Shown: positions 23,933 through 32,983, counted from the first letter of the stretch. The stretch is 37,577 nt of DNA from Pseudoalteromonas peptidolytica (GCF_012641745.1 NZ_WEHZ01000042.1:1-37577), one strand, 5' to 3'. Notes: generated by a model not told the origin, from the sequence alone. Numbers and translations are program-made.

Positions 23933-25015
23933 ATGAAAAAGCTGACTTTCGTCATCTTATTATCCTTAACAGGATGCAGTAACAACAATGTTGTGGAACG
24001 TATTACACCGCCATCTTCAGTGATAAAACATAGTGCTATCGAGGGCTATGAAGACAGGTACAGCAATCTATATAATTCGTTTGAAGCTTATCCTGCTACC
24101 TGTGAAGCACAGTGCTACCCTCCTACACCACGCATTACGTGTAAATCACAAATGCAAGATTGCACCTATGTTGGCGAAAATCCATCACTGTCACTGACAA
24201 CTGGATTTACAATTCAATGGCTTGGGCATGCCAGTTTCAAGGTTAATTCACCAGACGGACAACAATTCCTATTTGACCCTGTAACGGCGCAATTTGATTG
24301 GCCTGTAAACTGGGCATTTCGCCTTTCAGAAGGATATAACCGCAACCTGCCAACCGCGCTAAGTAAAGCTGAGCTTCAACAAACTGATGCAGTTATGTAT
24401 TCACATCTACATTACGATCATTTCAACAAAGATGATGTAAAAACCATTGGCACTAAGGCACAATTTTTAACGCCACTTGGATTTGCCGAGCATTTTCCTG
24501 ATGATGGATACAAAGTTTCCGAAATGGCGTGGTATGCCAGTAAACAACTCGGTGATGTCACTGCACATTTTGTTCCCGCTAATCACTTCAGCAGCCGCAT
24601 TTGGGTTCCTTTTCTGTATGAAGATCATGGCGCAGCATTGTGGGGTGGCTGGGTATTAGAGCATCAGGGCCACACATTATTTTTTGCCGGTGATACAGGA
24701 TACTCTCCACACTTCAGAGATATTCAGCAAAAATACGGGGATATTGATATTTGTTTACTTCCGATTGCGTCATATCATAGTGAAGAACACCCTAAATGGT
24801 ATCGCAAAGTACACACGACACCAGAAGATGCTCTAGTAGCCGCACAGGAACTAGGCTGCAAAGTAATGGTGCCATGGGGCTATGGTAATGCCAGTTGGAG
24901 AATGGGAGACCGGACATCACATTCAGCCTTATTCCGCCTGTTAAAAATGCAAGATACACTCAAAACAGCTACCCCCATATACATATTAAACGAAGGGGAT
25001 TCACTTAGTTTGTAA
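23933..25015 (+). CDS. Metallo-beta-lactamase-fold lipoprotein, NAPE-PLD-like
   Basis: A 360-aa lipoprotein (lipobox LTGC, Cys 15). After a Cys-rich linker (five Cys within 57-77), a metallo-beta-lactamase fold follows. IQWLGHASF opens it. SHLHYDHFN (157-165) gives the HxHxDH metal motif, with VPANHFSSR (H218) and FFAGDTGYSP (D254) completing the site. PWGYGNASW lies near the end. This order matches N-acyl-phosphatidylethanolamine phospholipase D and related hydrolases, so a phospholipid-modifying periplasmic role is possible but unproven. A good AAGGAAA site precedes ATG 23933. Confidence 0.85.
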   Translation: MKKLTFVILLSLTGCSNNNVVERITPPSSVIKHSAIEGYEDRYSNLYNSFEAYPATCEAQCYPPTPRITCKSQMQDCTYVGENPSLSLTTGFTIQWLGHASFKVNSPDGQQFLFDPVTAQFDWPVNWAFRLSEGYNRNLPTALSKAELQQTDAVMYSHLHYDHFNKDDVKTIGTKAQFLTPLGFAEHFPDDGYKVSEMAWYASKQLGDVTAHFVPANHFSSRIWVPFLYEDHGAALWGGWVLEHQGHTLFFAGDTGYSPHFRDIQQKYGDIDICLLPIASYHSEEHPKWYRKVHTTPEDALVAAQELGCKVMVPWGYGNASWRMGDRTSHSALFRLLKMQDTLKTATPIYILNEGDSLSL

Positions 25016-25143
25016 AAAGTCAATTTGGCGGCGCGGCGAAAAATTAAAATAATCTATAATGATGGCCACCACCATGCTATCGTAACGTCTTTATAAATAA
25101 AGAGTTAAATATCTAACACATCAATCAATGATAAGGAGTATCA

Positions 25144-25374
25144 ATGAACATAGACGCTAATTTACTTGGTCAAGCGGTATTTATCCTCGCTATCGTATTT
25201 GCAGGTTTAGGGTTCTATTTGGGGAAGCGAAAAACCCAAACCCCCATTTTAGTCTCGGTTCTTGCTTTTTTCTCGGCTGTCGCCGCACCACTTGGTTTAA
25301 TTTTTTTGATGGCGCTTACAATCAAGAACGATTTAACTAAAGCACAAAAGATAACTGATATTTCAGACAACTAA
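25144..25374 (+). CDS. Small two-helix membrane protein, unknown function
   Basis: A 76-aa protein with two hydrophobic segments (about 8-26 and 35-58) joined by the basic loop GKRKTQTP, and a charged C-terminus (KNDLTKAQKITDISDN). AAGGAG lies at good spacing before ATG 25144. A TATAAT-like -10 is present near 25054. Monocistronic as far as can be seen. I do not recognise the family. Confidence 0.75.
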   Translation: MNIDANLLGQAVFILAIVFAGLGFYLGKRKTQTPILVSVLAFFSAVAAPLGLIFLMALTIKNDLTKAQKITDISDN

Positions 25375-25400
25375 GGGGCTGAAGAAGTTAGTGAATCAGC

Positions 25401-25613
25401 TAATACCAATTTGCTTAATTAAGTGGTCTATTTTGAGGCGAGAAAATCTTGTCGATAACTCCGCTACCGCGTCCTGCTATCGCTAAGGTACCTACATCCA
25501 TATAGGCAAGGCAAAAATTTTGCTATTTAGTTGTTCTAAATGAGAAATTTTTAACGCTGTTGGCGTCAGATTTACTCCTTCAAATTGAGCAAGTATTAAG
25601 TCAAATTGGTATA
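25401..25613. repeat. Dispersed repeat copy D (full form, 213 bp)
   Basis: Almost identical to copy B over its entire length, including the central module and the A/T hairpin. It begins TAATACCAATTTGCTTAATT and ends CAAATTGGTATA. The near-identity of B and D, about 9.5 kb apart, implies recent mobility or gene conversion. Confidence 0.92.
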
Positions 25614-25840
25614 ACACACCTACACTTCAAAGCGTAATACCACTCTAACTGCAAGCCATTTCTCAATATAAGGCAAATTTGTGCGTCCATGACAGATAAA
25701 TTTAACGCTGTATTAGGGGATAGCAGCAGCTAGAGAGCAAATTTTTATGCCAAGTTCAGGTTAATTTACTTAGCCTGAAGTTGGAACAAGAAATTAGATA
25801 ACTAATTGTTTTTAGTGAATAAATTAAGTTATATTCTTAT

Positions 25841-25930
25841 CTAGCCAGACAATTTTGGGGATAACACCGCCCCCACATCCAGCTCTCGCTAAAGTACCTA
25901 CCTCCTGTAGGCAAGACGAATTTATTCCCA
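25841..25930. repeat. Repeat core module in another context (copy E2)
   Basis: CTAGCCAGACAATTTTGGGG followed by AGCTCTCGCTAAAGTACC and CTCCTGTAGGC then AAGACGAATTTATTCCC. It matches 18267-18352 and the centre of copies B-D, without the 213-bp repeat ends. Other bases of 25614-26060 show no gene. A reverse-strand open frame at 25837-26034 is judged a repeat by-product. Confidence 0.68.
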
Positions 25931-26070
25931 ACAATGAACGATTGACGTGCAAGTTCACCTTGCCGACAGAGTATTGGTGCCAGTGCGTTGGCTGGACGTA
26001 ATATCAAAGCCCCCCACCAAAAAGCTAAATCCAATTTAAAAACAACACGTTACAAGTATCAACATGCAAG

Positions 26071-26104
26071 TTTAGAGTTAGGTATGTTATACTCTAAACA
26101 TACC
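26071..26104. promoter_or_regulatory. Interleaved inverted repeats before the 461-aa membrane protein gene
   Basis: TTTAGAGT (26071-26078) pairs with ACTCTAAA (26091-26098). GGTATGTT (26081-26088) pairs with AACATACC (26097-26104). The two dyads are interlocked and share two bases, so only one can form fully at a time in RNA. They surround a possible -10 TATACT (26088-26093) and end six bases before GGAGGT. This is an operator or a switching leader structure. Confidence 0.6.
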
Positions 26105-26127
26105 AATCAAGGAGGTATCATACCCGA

Positions 26128-27513
26128 GTGAGTAGAGCTAAACTAAGCCAAGACGAAAGCCTATCTTTTAAAGTTAATTATCAACTTCTTCCCAAAGAGA
26201 CAAATCAACTCGACCTGTATTTTTCGATCCCAACTGATATGGGGATCAATAGCAGCACCCTAAATGAAGTCGAATACTTTAATGCCAACATCAAAAGCCA
26301 CAGCGCCTATTACTCAGAACAACTTCATCTACCCTTGGTGCGAAGCCGTTTTATCAGTCAAAGTAAAGGTCAGAAAACAGATTATCGAGTCAACTTAAAT
26401 TTATTCTGCTATCAGATCCGTATTGCATTAGATGCTGATGTAAAGCAGACACTGAAGCTAAAAGAAGCCGATGAGTTTTATCCAGCCGCACAGTTATTAG
26501 TTGTAGAAACCGAGCGTTTGCTGAAGAAACTAAGGCGCTACACACCACCAGACAATAAACTACAACCTTATTATCAAAATGCCGATAACTACTTAAGCTG
26601 GCATACAGAGCAGGCTTTTTTGAAACTGCTGTCAACCGGTCCAAAATCCAGCGACTTTAGTCAAGAGCGCAGTGTCATTACGCAGTTTTGTCAACGTGAA
26701 AGCCAATATCGCGAGGAGCAACGCTATAACTCCCAAGTTACACTAAGCGATCCAAACCGCATTACCAACAAAATGAAGTTACTCGAGCGCCTAATCGAAT
26801 ATGGCGTGGTTTTTAATAAACAAACGATAGACTTAAGTACCAACCTAAAGCGCCTAGTGCGAGGGGTTGTCACAGGAATAATCATGGCATTTGTGATGTT
26901 TATCGTACTCAATGCTCGCTCTAACTTCCAAGAAGTTACAGTGGCGCTTATCGCGTTACTTGGGGTGATCTATGGCCTTAGAGAAACATTCAAAGAGGAT
27001 TTAACGCAATGGGCATGGCGTTATATTCAACGTGGTCGGCCTAAATGGCGCAATAAGTTTAAAAACTCCGTTACGGATGCAATCGTTTGTACACAAACGA
27101 TTTGGCTTGAACATATCCGTAAAAAAGATTTACCTGAAGATGTCGATAAGCTACTAAAAAAACGTCGTCAACAAAATAAACAAGCGGCACACCTCATGCA
27201 CTTTTGCTGCAAAAACCAAGTGCAAATTGACAAGTTCCTCCCAGGTTATGAAGAGGTACAACAGCGTATTACGTTCAATATGAGCGCTTTCTCGCGCTAC
27301 TTAAAAAAAGGCGCTGGTAAGTTATATAACCTAGATGGCAAAAAGGTATCGAAGAAGTCGGTAGAGCGACGCTATCAGATAAACTTAGTGATGCGTTTTC
27401 AATCATCAAAAGGGATCCAGCTTGAGCGTTATAAGTTAACAATGAACCGCTCTGAAATAGTCGCAATAGAACTTATGGCGAGTGACTCAGTGTATATTGA
27501 GAATGAACAATAA
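26128..27513 (+). CDS. Unrecognised membrane protein, 461 aa
   Basis: The start is GTG 26128, with GGAGGT 11 bases upstream (long spacing). The protein is mostly hydrophilic and basic. A single pair of membrane helices (about 250-268 and 275-292; VVTGIIMAFVMFIVL and VTVALIALLGVIYGL) divides it into an N-terminal part of about 245 residues and a C-terminal part of about 170. Both parts would lie on the cytoplasmic side. The junction is followed by LRETFKEDLTQWAWRYIQRG. There are no nucleotide-binding, catalytic or secretion motifs that I recognise. No operon partner. The regulatory dyads before it suggest a controlled rather than housekeeping gene. Confidence 0.8.
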   Translation: MSRAKLSQDESLSFKVNYQLLPKETNQLDLYFSIPTDMGINSSTLNEVEYFNANIKSHSAYYSEQLHLPLVRSRFISQSKGQKTDYRVNLNLFCYQIRIALDADVKQTLKLKEADEFYPAAQLLVVETERLLKKLRRYTPPDNKLQPYYQNADNYLSWHTEQAFLKLLSTGPKSSDFSQERSVITQFCQRESQYREEQRYNSQVTLSDPNRITNKMKLLERLIEYGVVFNKQTIDLSTNLKRLVRGVVTGIIMAFVMFIVLNARSNFQEVTVALIALLGVIYGLRETFKEDLTQWAWRYIQRGRPKWRNKFKNSVTDAIVCTQTIWLEHIRKKDLPEDVDKLLKKRRQQNKQAAHLMHFCCKNQVQIDKFLPGYEEVQQRITFNMSAFSRYLKKGAGKLYNLDGKKVSKKSVERRYQINLVMRFQSSKGIQLERYKLTMNRSEIVAIELMASDSVYIENEQ

Positions 27514-27643
27514 CCACATAGAGACCACATTACTGGACGTGGCTTGCATCATAGCTTCCATAGCACACTAGCGAGCCACCTAATGGACGGCAAATCGTGG
27601 GCTAACAAAACTGAAAACCCACTTTGAAGTTGCTTTGAAGTAG

Positions 27644-27913
27644 TTAATGGGCTTTTTTTGGCCCATAACGTACCAAATCTTTACCATTTTCATACACAGC
27701 TTGAGATACCCAGCGACCCAATAGCAGCTGGTGATTATCATCAAGAACAGCAACAAACGGCCTGCCATCACTATTGTTAGTCGCCAATGCTACCCCTGCA
27801 ACATTTTGAAGACCCAACCCACCGTTATCAATGAGCAATAAAAATGCTTCAAGCTCTTCTAAAGTTTCTATGACATCGTTATCGTTAATCATTTGCTCTA
27901 TCTCAACTACCAT
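27644..27913 (-). CDS. Small acidic protein, unknown function
   Basis: An 89-aa acidic protein, beginning MVVEIEQMINDND and ending YGPKKAH, with a central hydrophobic stretch (VAGVALATNN) and FVAVLDDNHQLLLGRWVSQAVYE. It has no signal or membrane helix. An internal start at 27892 is equally possible. A weak GGGC/GCCC hairpin with a T run overlaps its 3' end. The family is not recognised and the coding potential is moderate. Confidence 0.5.
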   Translation of the reverse strand: MVVEIEQMINDNDVIETLEELEAFLLLIDNGGLGLQNVAGVALATNNSDGRPFVAVLDDNHQLLLGRWVSQAVYENGKDLVRYGPKKAH

Positions 27914-28128
27914 AGTTGCCGCGCAGGATAACAGTTATGATACGTGGATTAAACCCATCATTAAAACAGGCTGATAGCAGGGGGTCGATATTTATTATCT
28001 CAAACTGAAGTACGCTACCCAGATCAGGCGGTCACTCCAAAGCCAAACACTGTAATGACACTAAGAAGCACACCCAACGCTCACTTTACAATAAACAACT
28101 TATTTTTATGACGCCTGTTCTTTAGCAC

Positions 28129-30447
28129 TTAAAAATTAAGCGTCATGGTCACGCCTACTTCTCTTGGTGGTGCTAGCCAATACTCCGCAATACCAAATAC
28201 TTCACGAAAATCACTAGCGCCAATAAAGTGATATTCGTCGGTTAGATTATTAGCATGTACACTAATACTTAGATGCTCACTGAAGTCCAATTGAATTCTT
28301 GCACTTAGCAACCTTAAGTGGTCAGTTTGTGCAAAGGGAGAATTAAAGACATCTGTATACATTTTACTGCGGTAGCTCCAATCCAATCGAGTATGTAGTC
28401 GCTTATTCCCACCTAGATACCAATTTTTCCAAATACTACTCGTTAATGACCACTTGGGTGTACGGATGGGGGTACTATCGAGTGTAACTTGAGTGGCATT
28501 GCCCACATCTACAAATTCAGAGCGGGTAAAAGCGCCTGAGATAGAGGCACCAACATCGTCATCAAGTAACCCTTCGAACTCCCACTCAACCCCTCTCGTC
28601 TTGGTCTTACCCACATTATCAATAAATATTTCGACTCCTTCTTGAGTCGACTCCCCTCCCCTCAACTGCATGTCTTTATGTTGCAAGTAGAAAGCGGAAA
28701 TATTAATCCGCAAACGGTTATCAAGCCACTGCGAACGCAGGCCCGATTCATACGCGGTTAAATGCTCTGGTTCAAAAGGTCGGATTGCCGCAGCTGAACT
28801 GGGTAAGCCATTAAAACCACCGGACTTAAACCCTCTTGATCCCGTTAAATAAAACACTGCATGCTCATTGGGTTGATATTGAAGGCCAAGCATAGGGGAA
28901 AACACTTTCCAACTTGGTGTCACAGCTCCAGCTTCACTCTGGTTAGTGCGAGATAAAAGCAGCACGTCCGCCTCTAAGGCTAACCCTGTCACCTCTTGGC
29001 GTTTATCTTCACGGGTATACCTTGCACCTACAATGCCTGACCAAGTTGGTGAAAAGTGATAATTCATATGACCAAATATGGCATAGCTAGTATTTTCAAT
29101 TTCATTTAAAAAGCGATTGTGGAAATCAAATGCAACATTTAATGGGTTACCCGCACCGCCAATATCGGTTGGTGCAGATAAAGGTGAGCCATCAATCGGT
29201 GTCGGGATAGCTTCAAGCGCCTGAAATAATCCGTCAAAAAAGTTAAAGTCTGCACGATAACTGATATTTTCATCAAAATAATAGACACCAAGTAACCAAT
29301 CATAATCGTCAAACTGTGCAGTTAGATTAAACTCTTGACTACGTTGGTTTTGCCATTGCCAGTCTTGAGTGACGCCAATATTAACAGGGTTGTTGTCGAA
29401 GTCTCGGCTATAAAAGGCATCTAGCGACCGGTAAGCGGTAATGGATTTGAGTGACATCGCATCAGTTAGCCGATAATCAGCCTGTAGCGAAATTCCTGTG
29501 TGCCTAAAGCTGTTACTGTTACTTTGCTCTGAGGCACTGAGATACTTATCATCAAAAACTTGTAGCGGCTCAATTGGCTCCACCCCACCACCAAGTTCTG
29601 CGAATATATTGTAAAGCTGGATTAAAATCGCATCATCATTTTTGGCAGCAAGTATAGAAGGTGCACTCCCCCGGCTCTGTGTTTGACGGCTATACTGCCA
29701 GCGAAAACTTAAGTCATCGCTTGCCTGATAATGTAGCTTAGCTGACAAACTAAAATCATCTTCGCCTCCTTCTTGACTACCATTAACACGACGAACAAAG
29801 CCATCTTTGTCATATTTTGCCATTGCCACTCTTATCGCAACGTGCTCTGAGAGCGGTTGATTAACCACCATGGTTAGGTCTCGACGGTCAAATTCTCCAA
29901 GCGTTAGTGAGGTTTTAAAGATGGTTTCATCCACTACAGGGCTGGTACGAATATTAACAGCACCGCCTATCGTATTTTTACCAAAAAGTGTCCCCTGAGG
30001 CCCCCGCAGTATTTCAATTTGTTCCACATCTAAAAATCGCGACATAGTACCTGCGGAGCGAGCAAGATAAACACCATCAACATAGACACCAACACTGGGA
30101 TCCGTTGTAGGTATCGGATCAACCTGACCCACTCCTCGTATGGTAATATTTGCACAATGGGTGCAGCCTGAATTCTCTCCTGTCGTTGTTACATCAACGT
30201 TGGGAATGAAATAACTCGCGCTCAATAAATCCGTGATATTGCGCTGTTGAATTTGTTGCTGTGATAAAACCGACACTGAAATTGGCGTGCACTGTAAACT
30301 CTCAGTAACTTTTCTTGCCTCAACTTTTACCTCTAAAAGCTGGTCGAGTGACAATGAAAACAAGTCCTCCTCACTCGCCGATAATCCCGTGCAATTGAGC
30401 GATGCGAACAGTACGCTGGTGCCCACGATATAGTTGTGGCTAGACAT
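28129..30447 (-). CDS. TonB-dependent outer-membrane receptor
   Basis: A 772-aa receptor. The N-terminal signal region (about 1-24) is followed by a short linker. The plug domain starts at VEARKVTESLQ, with ISVSVLSQQQIQQRNI, NITIRGVGQ, DPSVGVYVDGVYLARS and IEILRGPQGTLFGKNTIGGAVNI. A 22-strand barrel follows, with YSQRSQEFNL-like outer strands, SRGFKSGGFN, LTAYESGLRSQW and NLTDEYHF, and the closing strand ends in aromatic F (VTMTLNF). The plug carries an unusual Cys pair, GCTHCAN. The type without a carboxypeptidase-like extension often imports carbohydrate- or lipid-like compounds as well as iron chelates. The substrate is unknown. The leftward lipoprotein gene is immediately upstream. Confidence 0.92.
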   Translation of the reverse strand: MSSHNYIVGTSVLFASLNCTGLSASEEDLFSLSLDQLLEVKVEARKVTESLQCTPISVSVLSQQQIQQRNITDLLSASYFIPNVDVTTTGENSGCTHCANITIRGVGQVDPIPTTDPSVGVYVDGVYLARSAGTMSRFLDVEQIEILRGPQGTLFGKNTIGGAVNIRTSPVVDETIFKTSLTLGEFDRRDLTMVVNQPLSEHVAIRVAMAKYDKDGFVRRVNGSQEGGEDDFSLSAKLHYQASDDLSFRWQYSRQTQSRGSAPSILAAKNDDAILIQLYNIFAELGGGVEPIEPLQVFDDKYLSASEQSNSNSFRHTGISLQADYRLTDAMSLKSITAYRSLDAFYSRDFDNNPVNIGVTQDWQWQNQRSQEFNLTAQFDDYDWLLGVYYFDENISYRADFNFFDGLFQALEAIPTPIDGSPLSAPTDIGGAGNPLNVAFDFHNRFLNEIENTSYAIFGHMNYHFSPTWSGIVGARYTREDKRQEVTGLALEADVLLLSRTNQSEAGAVTPSWKVFSPMLGLQYQPNEHAVFYLTGSRGFKSGGFNGLPSSAAAIRPFEPEHLTAYESGLRSQWLDNRLRINISAFYLQHKDMQLRGGESTQEGVEIFIDNVGKTKTRGVEWEFEGLLDDDVGASISGAFTRSEFVDVGNATQVTLDSTPIRTPKWSLTSSIWKNWYLGGNKRLHTRLDWSYRSKMYTDVFNSPFAQTDHLRLLSARIQLDFSEHLSISVHANNLTDEYHFIGASDFREVFGIAEYWLAPPREVGVTMTLNF

Positions 30448-30694
30448 AACAATGCAAACTCACTATTGACTGAGTTACTTAAGTTTAGTCAGAATTTCAC
30501 ATCTGTGGGAGTAAAGTTGAAACGCTTGATAATTTGTTCGTACCAGGAAGCTGTCTTGTATCATACTCATTCATCTTTGTACTAAAAAACAGTATGAGAC
30601 CGAGCTAATCAATAAAAAAGAATTCAAAGAGAAGCGCTTTACGTTAAACGCAGCAGCACTGGTTTAAATTAAGCTCGCTATAACCCTTAACAAC

Positions 30695-31285
30695 TCAGTT
30701 TTGCTTCACTGAGATATTCGTCAAGCGCAACTGCTCTATCTCTAGACGATTAACACTAAGCGTCGCCTCTCCACCAGTTGCGTCCTTGAGATCAGGCACA
30801 AAATAAAGCGCGGAAATATGCTCAAGTACAATCCCTTTATCTTTGGACCACTCAGGCGTCCAACTCGGCCTTTTAAAATCACTTAGAGAAAGCCGAACAA
30901 CCTGCCAAGAATTTGAGGCTGGCAATACGCTTTGGTAATGGGCGTAGCTTTTATCGCCCAGCCTCCCATACTCTTGTTGTGAGAGTTTAACAATGACGGC
31001 TTTATCACTTTTATAGGCAAGGGTAACAATAAATGCGGGGGTTAACTGTTGGGGTAGATCGTATATCAACTCCACCCAAGAATTATTCGCTTTATCAACA
31101 CGAGGAACCCGAGTAAAGTGCACCGAGACCACACCATTTTGTACTAACCCTTCATCATATTTAGCCTGGCTGCCATGTGGATCCGTTACATATCGCCACT
31201 GATTAGGTGTTAAAGTTTGGCTAGCAACAGTACATCCAGAAAGTAAAATAGCCACGACTAATATAAATAAACGCATACTGAGCAT
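30695..31285 (-). CDS. Lipoprotein of unknown function
   Basis: A 196-aa predicted lipoprotein (RLFILVVAILLSGC). The mature part is beta-rich: VVSVHFTRVPRVDKANNSWVE, TPAFIVTLAYKSDKAVIVKLS, SNSWQVVRLSLSDFKRP and LEHISALYFVPDL. The order resembles galactose-binding or carbohydrate-binding beta-sandwich domains, though I cannot name a family. ATG 31285 has AAGGAGG about ten bases upstream. It lies 247 bases upstream of the TonB-dependent receptor in the same direction and might be its surface partner. Confidence 0.75.
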   Translation of the reverse strand: MLSMRLFILVVAILLSGCTVASQTLTPNQWRYVTDPHGSQAKYDEGLVQNGVVSVHFTRVPRVDKANNSWVELIYDLPQQLTPAFIVTLAYKSDKAVIVKLSQQEYGRLGDKSYAHYQSVLPASNSWQVVRLSLSDFKRPSWTPEWSKDKGIVLEHISALYFVPDLKDATGGEATLSVNRLEIEQLRLTNISVKQN

Positions 31286-31586
31286 CCTTTAGCCCCCTCC
31301 TTAAGCAATATTGCTCAGTGTATTTATTGATGAGTGATATAACAACAACGGCTGATTGCTATTTTGATGACTATTAAAAGATTTCAAGTATTGCTTCTGA
31401 CTAGCAAACACGAGCACTCGTTAAAATACACGAACTACCTATAAAATTAGCAACGCAGAAATTAAGATAATTAATTAACAAGAGCTGCTGTAACAGGCAA
31501 ACATAGGTGTAATGCTATGTAACTCACTGTAATATCTTTACTGCTGTTTATTTTCTATATTCCTAACTCACTCAGTTAGACAGGAA
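31286..31586. other. Divergent intergenic region
   Basis: About 300 A/T-rich bases between the leftward lipoprotein/receptor genes and the rightward nucleoside hydrolase. It contains the short palindrome GCAATATTGC (31304-31313). No reading frame or repeat is convincing. Confidence 0.4.
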
Positions 31587-32603
31587 ATGAAAATGAGCAA
31601 ATTAACAAAAGTTATCATTGATACCGACATGGACTTTGATGATTACATGGCATTAGCTTACCTACTACAACATCCACAAATAGAAGTATTAGCTATCAGC
31701 GTTACCGGCTGTGGCGCCGCTCACTTGTCTAAAGGGGTGGAAAATTTAGCTAACTTTTTGACCTTGTATAGCGATGAAACGCAAAAGCTTCCGATTCTAA
31801 AAGGTGCGAATGCACCACTGCGATATAGTAATGTTTTCCCTGCCAATGTCAGACAAGGTGCTGATAGCCATTACCAAGCCACATTCCCCCAAGAAAATAG
31901 GCAAGCAAATATATATGAGGCACAAGCATGGTTAACCGACTACTTTTTGTCCACATCAGATAAGGTGACTGTATTATCCATTGGAGGTGGAACAAACTTT
32001 GGGCAACTATTCCAAGCAGCCAAAACTGATAAACAGTTACAAACAGGTATTTTCAACGCCATAGAGCAAATAGTCATGATGGGCGGAAACCTTACTGATG
32101 AGTACATCACGCCTGGCGCAAGTGGTAACATACTCGATACTTTGGGCGACAACCCTTACTATTCAAATGCCGTGGCTGAATGGAATATTTTTATCGACCC
32201 GCTCGGTGCACAAGAGGTTATTGACTCTGGGATCCCTGTCACTTTGGTTGCATTAAATGCAACACAGGATGTGCCAATTGACAATGACTTTGTGACACAA
32301 CTCAAGCGTATTCAGTCGCCGCAAGCCCAATTCTTATCTGAAGTACTTGACTATCCTGACAACAAAGAAGGGATCGGCAGCTTCTTATCTTTTTGGGATC
32401 CTCTTGCCGCCTGCGTTATTACCAATCCAGATATTGTTTCAACTCAGCCCTTTGCGATCTGCATCGAGCAAGCCATGAATGAAGAGCAAGATACTTCAGG
32501 AAAATTGATTGTAGATGAAGTAGATGGTACTAAGATAAACGTTGCAATTTCCGCAAATAAGTCTCTCGTTTACGAAACTTACCTTGCTGTATTCAACGAT
32601 TAA
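31587..32603 (+). CDS. Inosine-uridine-type nucleoside hydrolase
   Basis: A 338-aa protein of the nucleoside hydrolase family. The calcium-binding N-terminal cluster IIDTDMDFDDYMAL holds D12, D14, D18 and D19 in the canonical DxDxxxDD spacing. ISVTGCGAAHLSKG follows, then the central IVMMGGNL and the later WNIFIDPLGAQEVI and FLSFWDPLAA, which include the distal Asp. The reaction is cleavage of ribonucleosides to base and ribose. There is no signal peptide, so it is cytoplasmic salvage. The residue pair usually determining base preference cannot be assigned by eye. Confidence 0.88.
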   Translation: MKMSKLTKVIIDTDMDFDDYMALAYLLQHPQIEVLAISVTGCGAAHLSKGVENLANFLTLYSDETQKLPILKGANAPLRYSNVFPANVRQGADSHYQATFPQENRQANIYEAQAWLTDYFLSTSDKVTVLSIGGGTNFGQLFQAAKTDKQLQTGIFNAIEQIVMMGGNLTDEYITPGASGNILDTLGDNPYYSNAVAEWNIFIDPLGAQEVIDSGIPVTLVALNATQDVPIDNDFVTQLKRIQSPQAQFLSEVLDYPDNKEGIGSFLSFWDPLAACVITNPDIVSTQPFAICIEQAMNEEQDTSGKLIVDEVDGTKINVAISANKSLVYETYLAVFND

Positions 32604-32616
32604 TCCGCTTATCAGT

Positions 32617-32637
32617 TTGCCCACTTGCTGTGGGCAA
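32617..32637 (+). terminator. Hairpin after the nucleoside hydrolase gene
   Basis: TTGCCCAC (32617-32624) pairs with GTGGGCAA (32630-32637) around TTGCT, 13 bases after the stop. No T run follows, so termination strength is uncertain. Confidence 0.65.
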
Positions 32638-32798
32638 GCCCTCTGTAACGGTATAAAAACTCAATACCGCAAAAGCAAAGTGTAATCTAACGTAATCTCG
32701 TGTAATACCAAAGTGTTTCACTCAGCACTACAATTTACTCGAGTAATATCAACAAAACTCATTTCTGTCACCGATGATAACTACAGACAAGCTCAGCT

Positions 32799-32983
32799 TA
32801 TAGCAATTACATTGAGCAAATGAGCTTTTTTGATGCGGGGAAGCCACGCTGTGCCATGGCTCGCTGCGGCAGAACTACCCATTCATGTTGGTAGGGCAAA
32901 TATTATAACTTAATTTTTATAAATTAAGCCGTTAGCCAAGCGAGTATGGTACTTCCCCCCTTCAAATTGGTTTAAGCACTAAT
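32799..32983. repeat. Strongly diverged dispersed-repeat copy F
   Basis: Segments align to copy A in order: TAGCAATTACATTGAGCAAA at the left, GATGCGGGGAA, GTAGGGCAAAT, CGAGTATGGTACTT, and CTTCAAATTGG at the right. The internal hairpin has been replaced by TAATTTTTATAAATTA. It is about 72 bases before the single-heme protein gene. The remaining bases of 32638-33055 show nothing else. Confidence 0.55.

Noticed and set aside
25837..26034. Reverse-strand 65-aa frame rich in Trp/Ala/Arg
   Set aside because: It overlaps the repeat core module at 25841-25930 and has no ribosome site. It is best explained as an open frame created by the repeat.
26071..26104. True H-type RNA pseudoknot
   Set aside because: The third connecting loop would have zero bases across an eight-pair stem, which is sterically unlikely. 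Alternative hairpins or DNA operators are preferred.
27580..27660. CRISPR-like short direct repeats (CTTTGAAGT-type, twice)
   Set aside because: Only two imperfect copies with no spacer pattern. Chance repetition in an A/T-rich gap.
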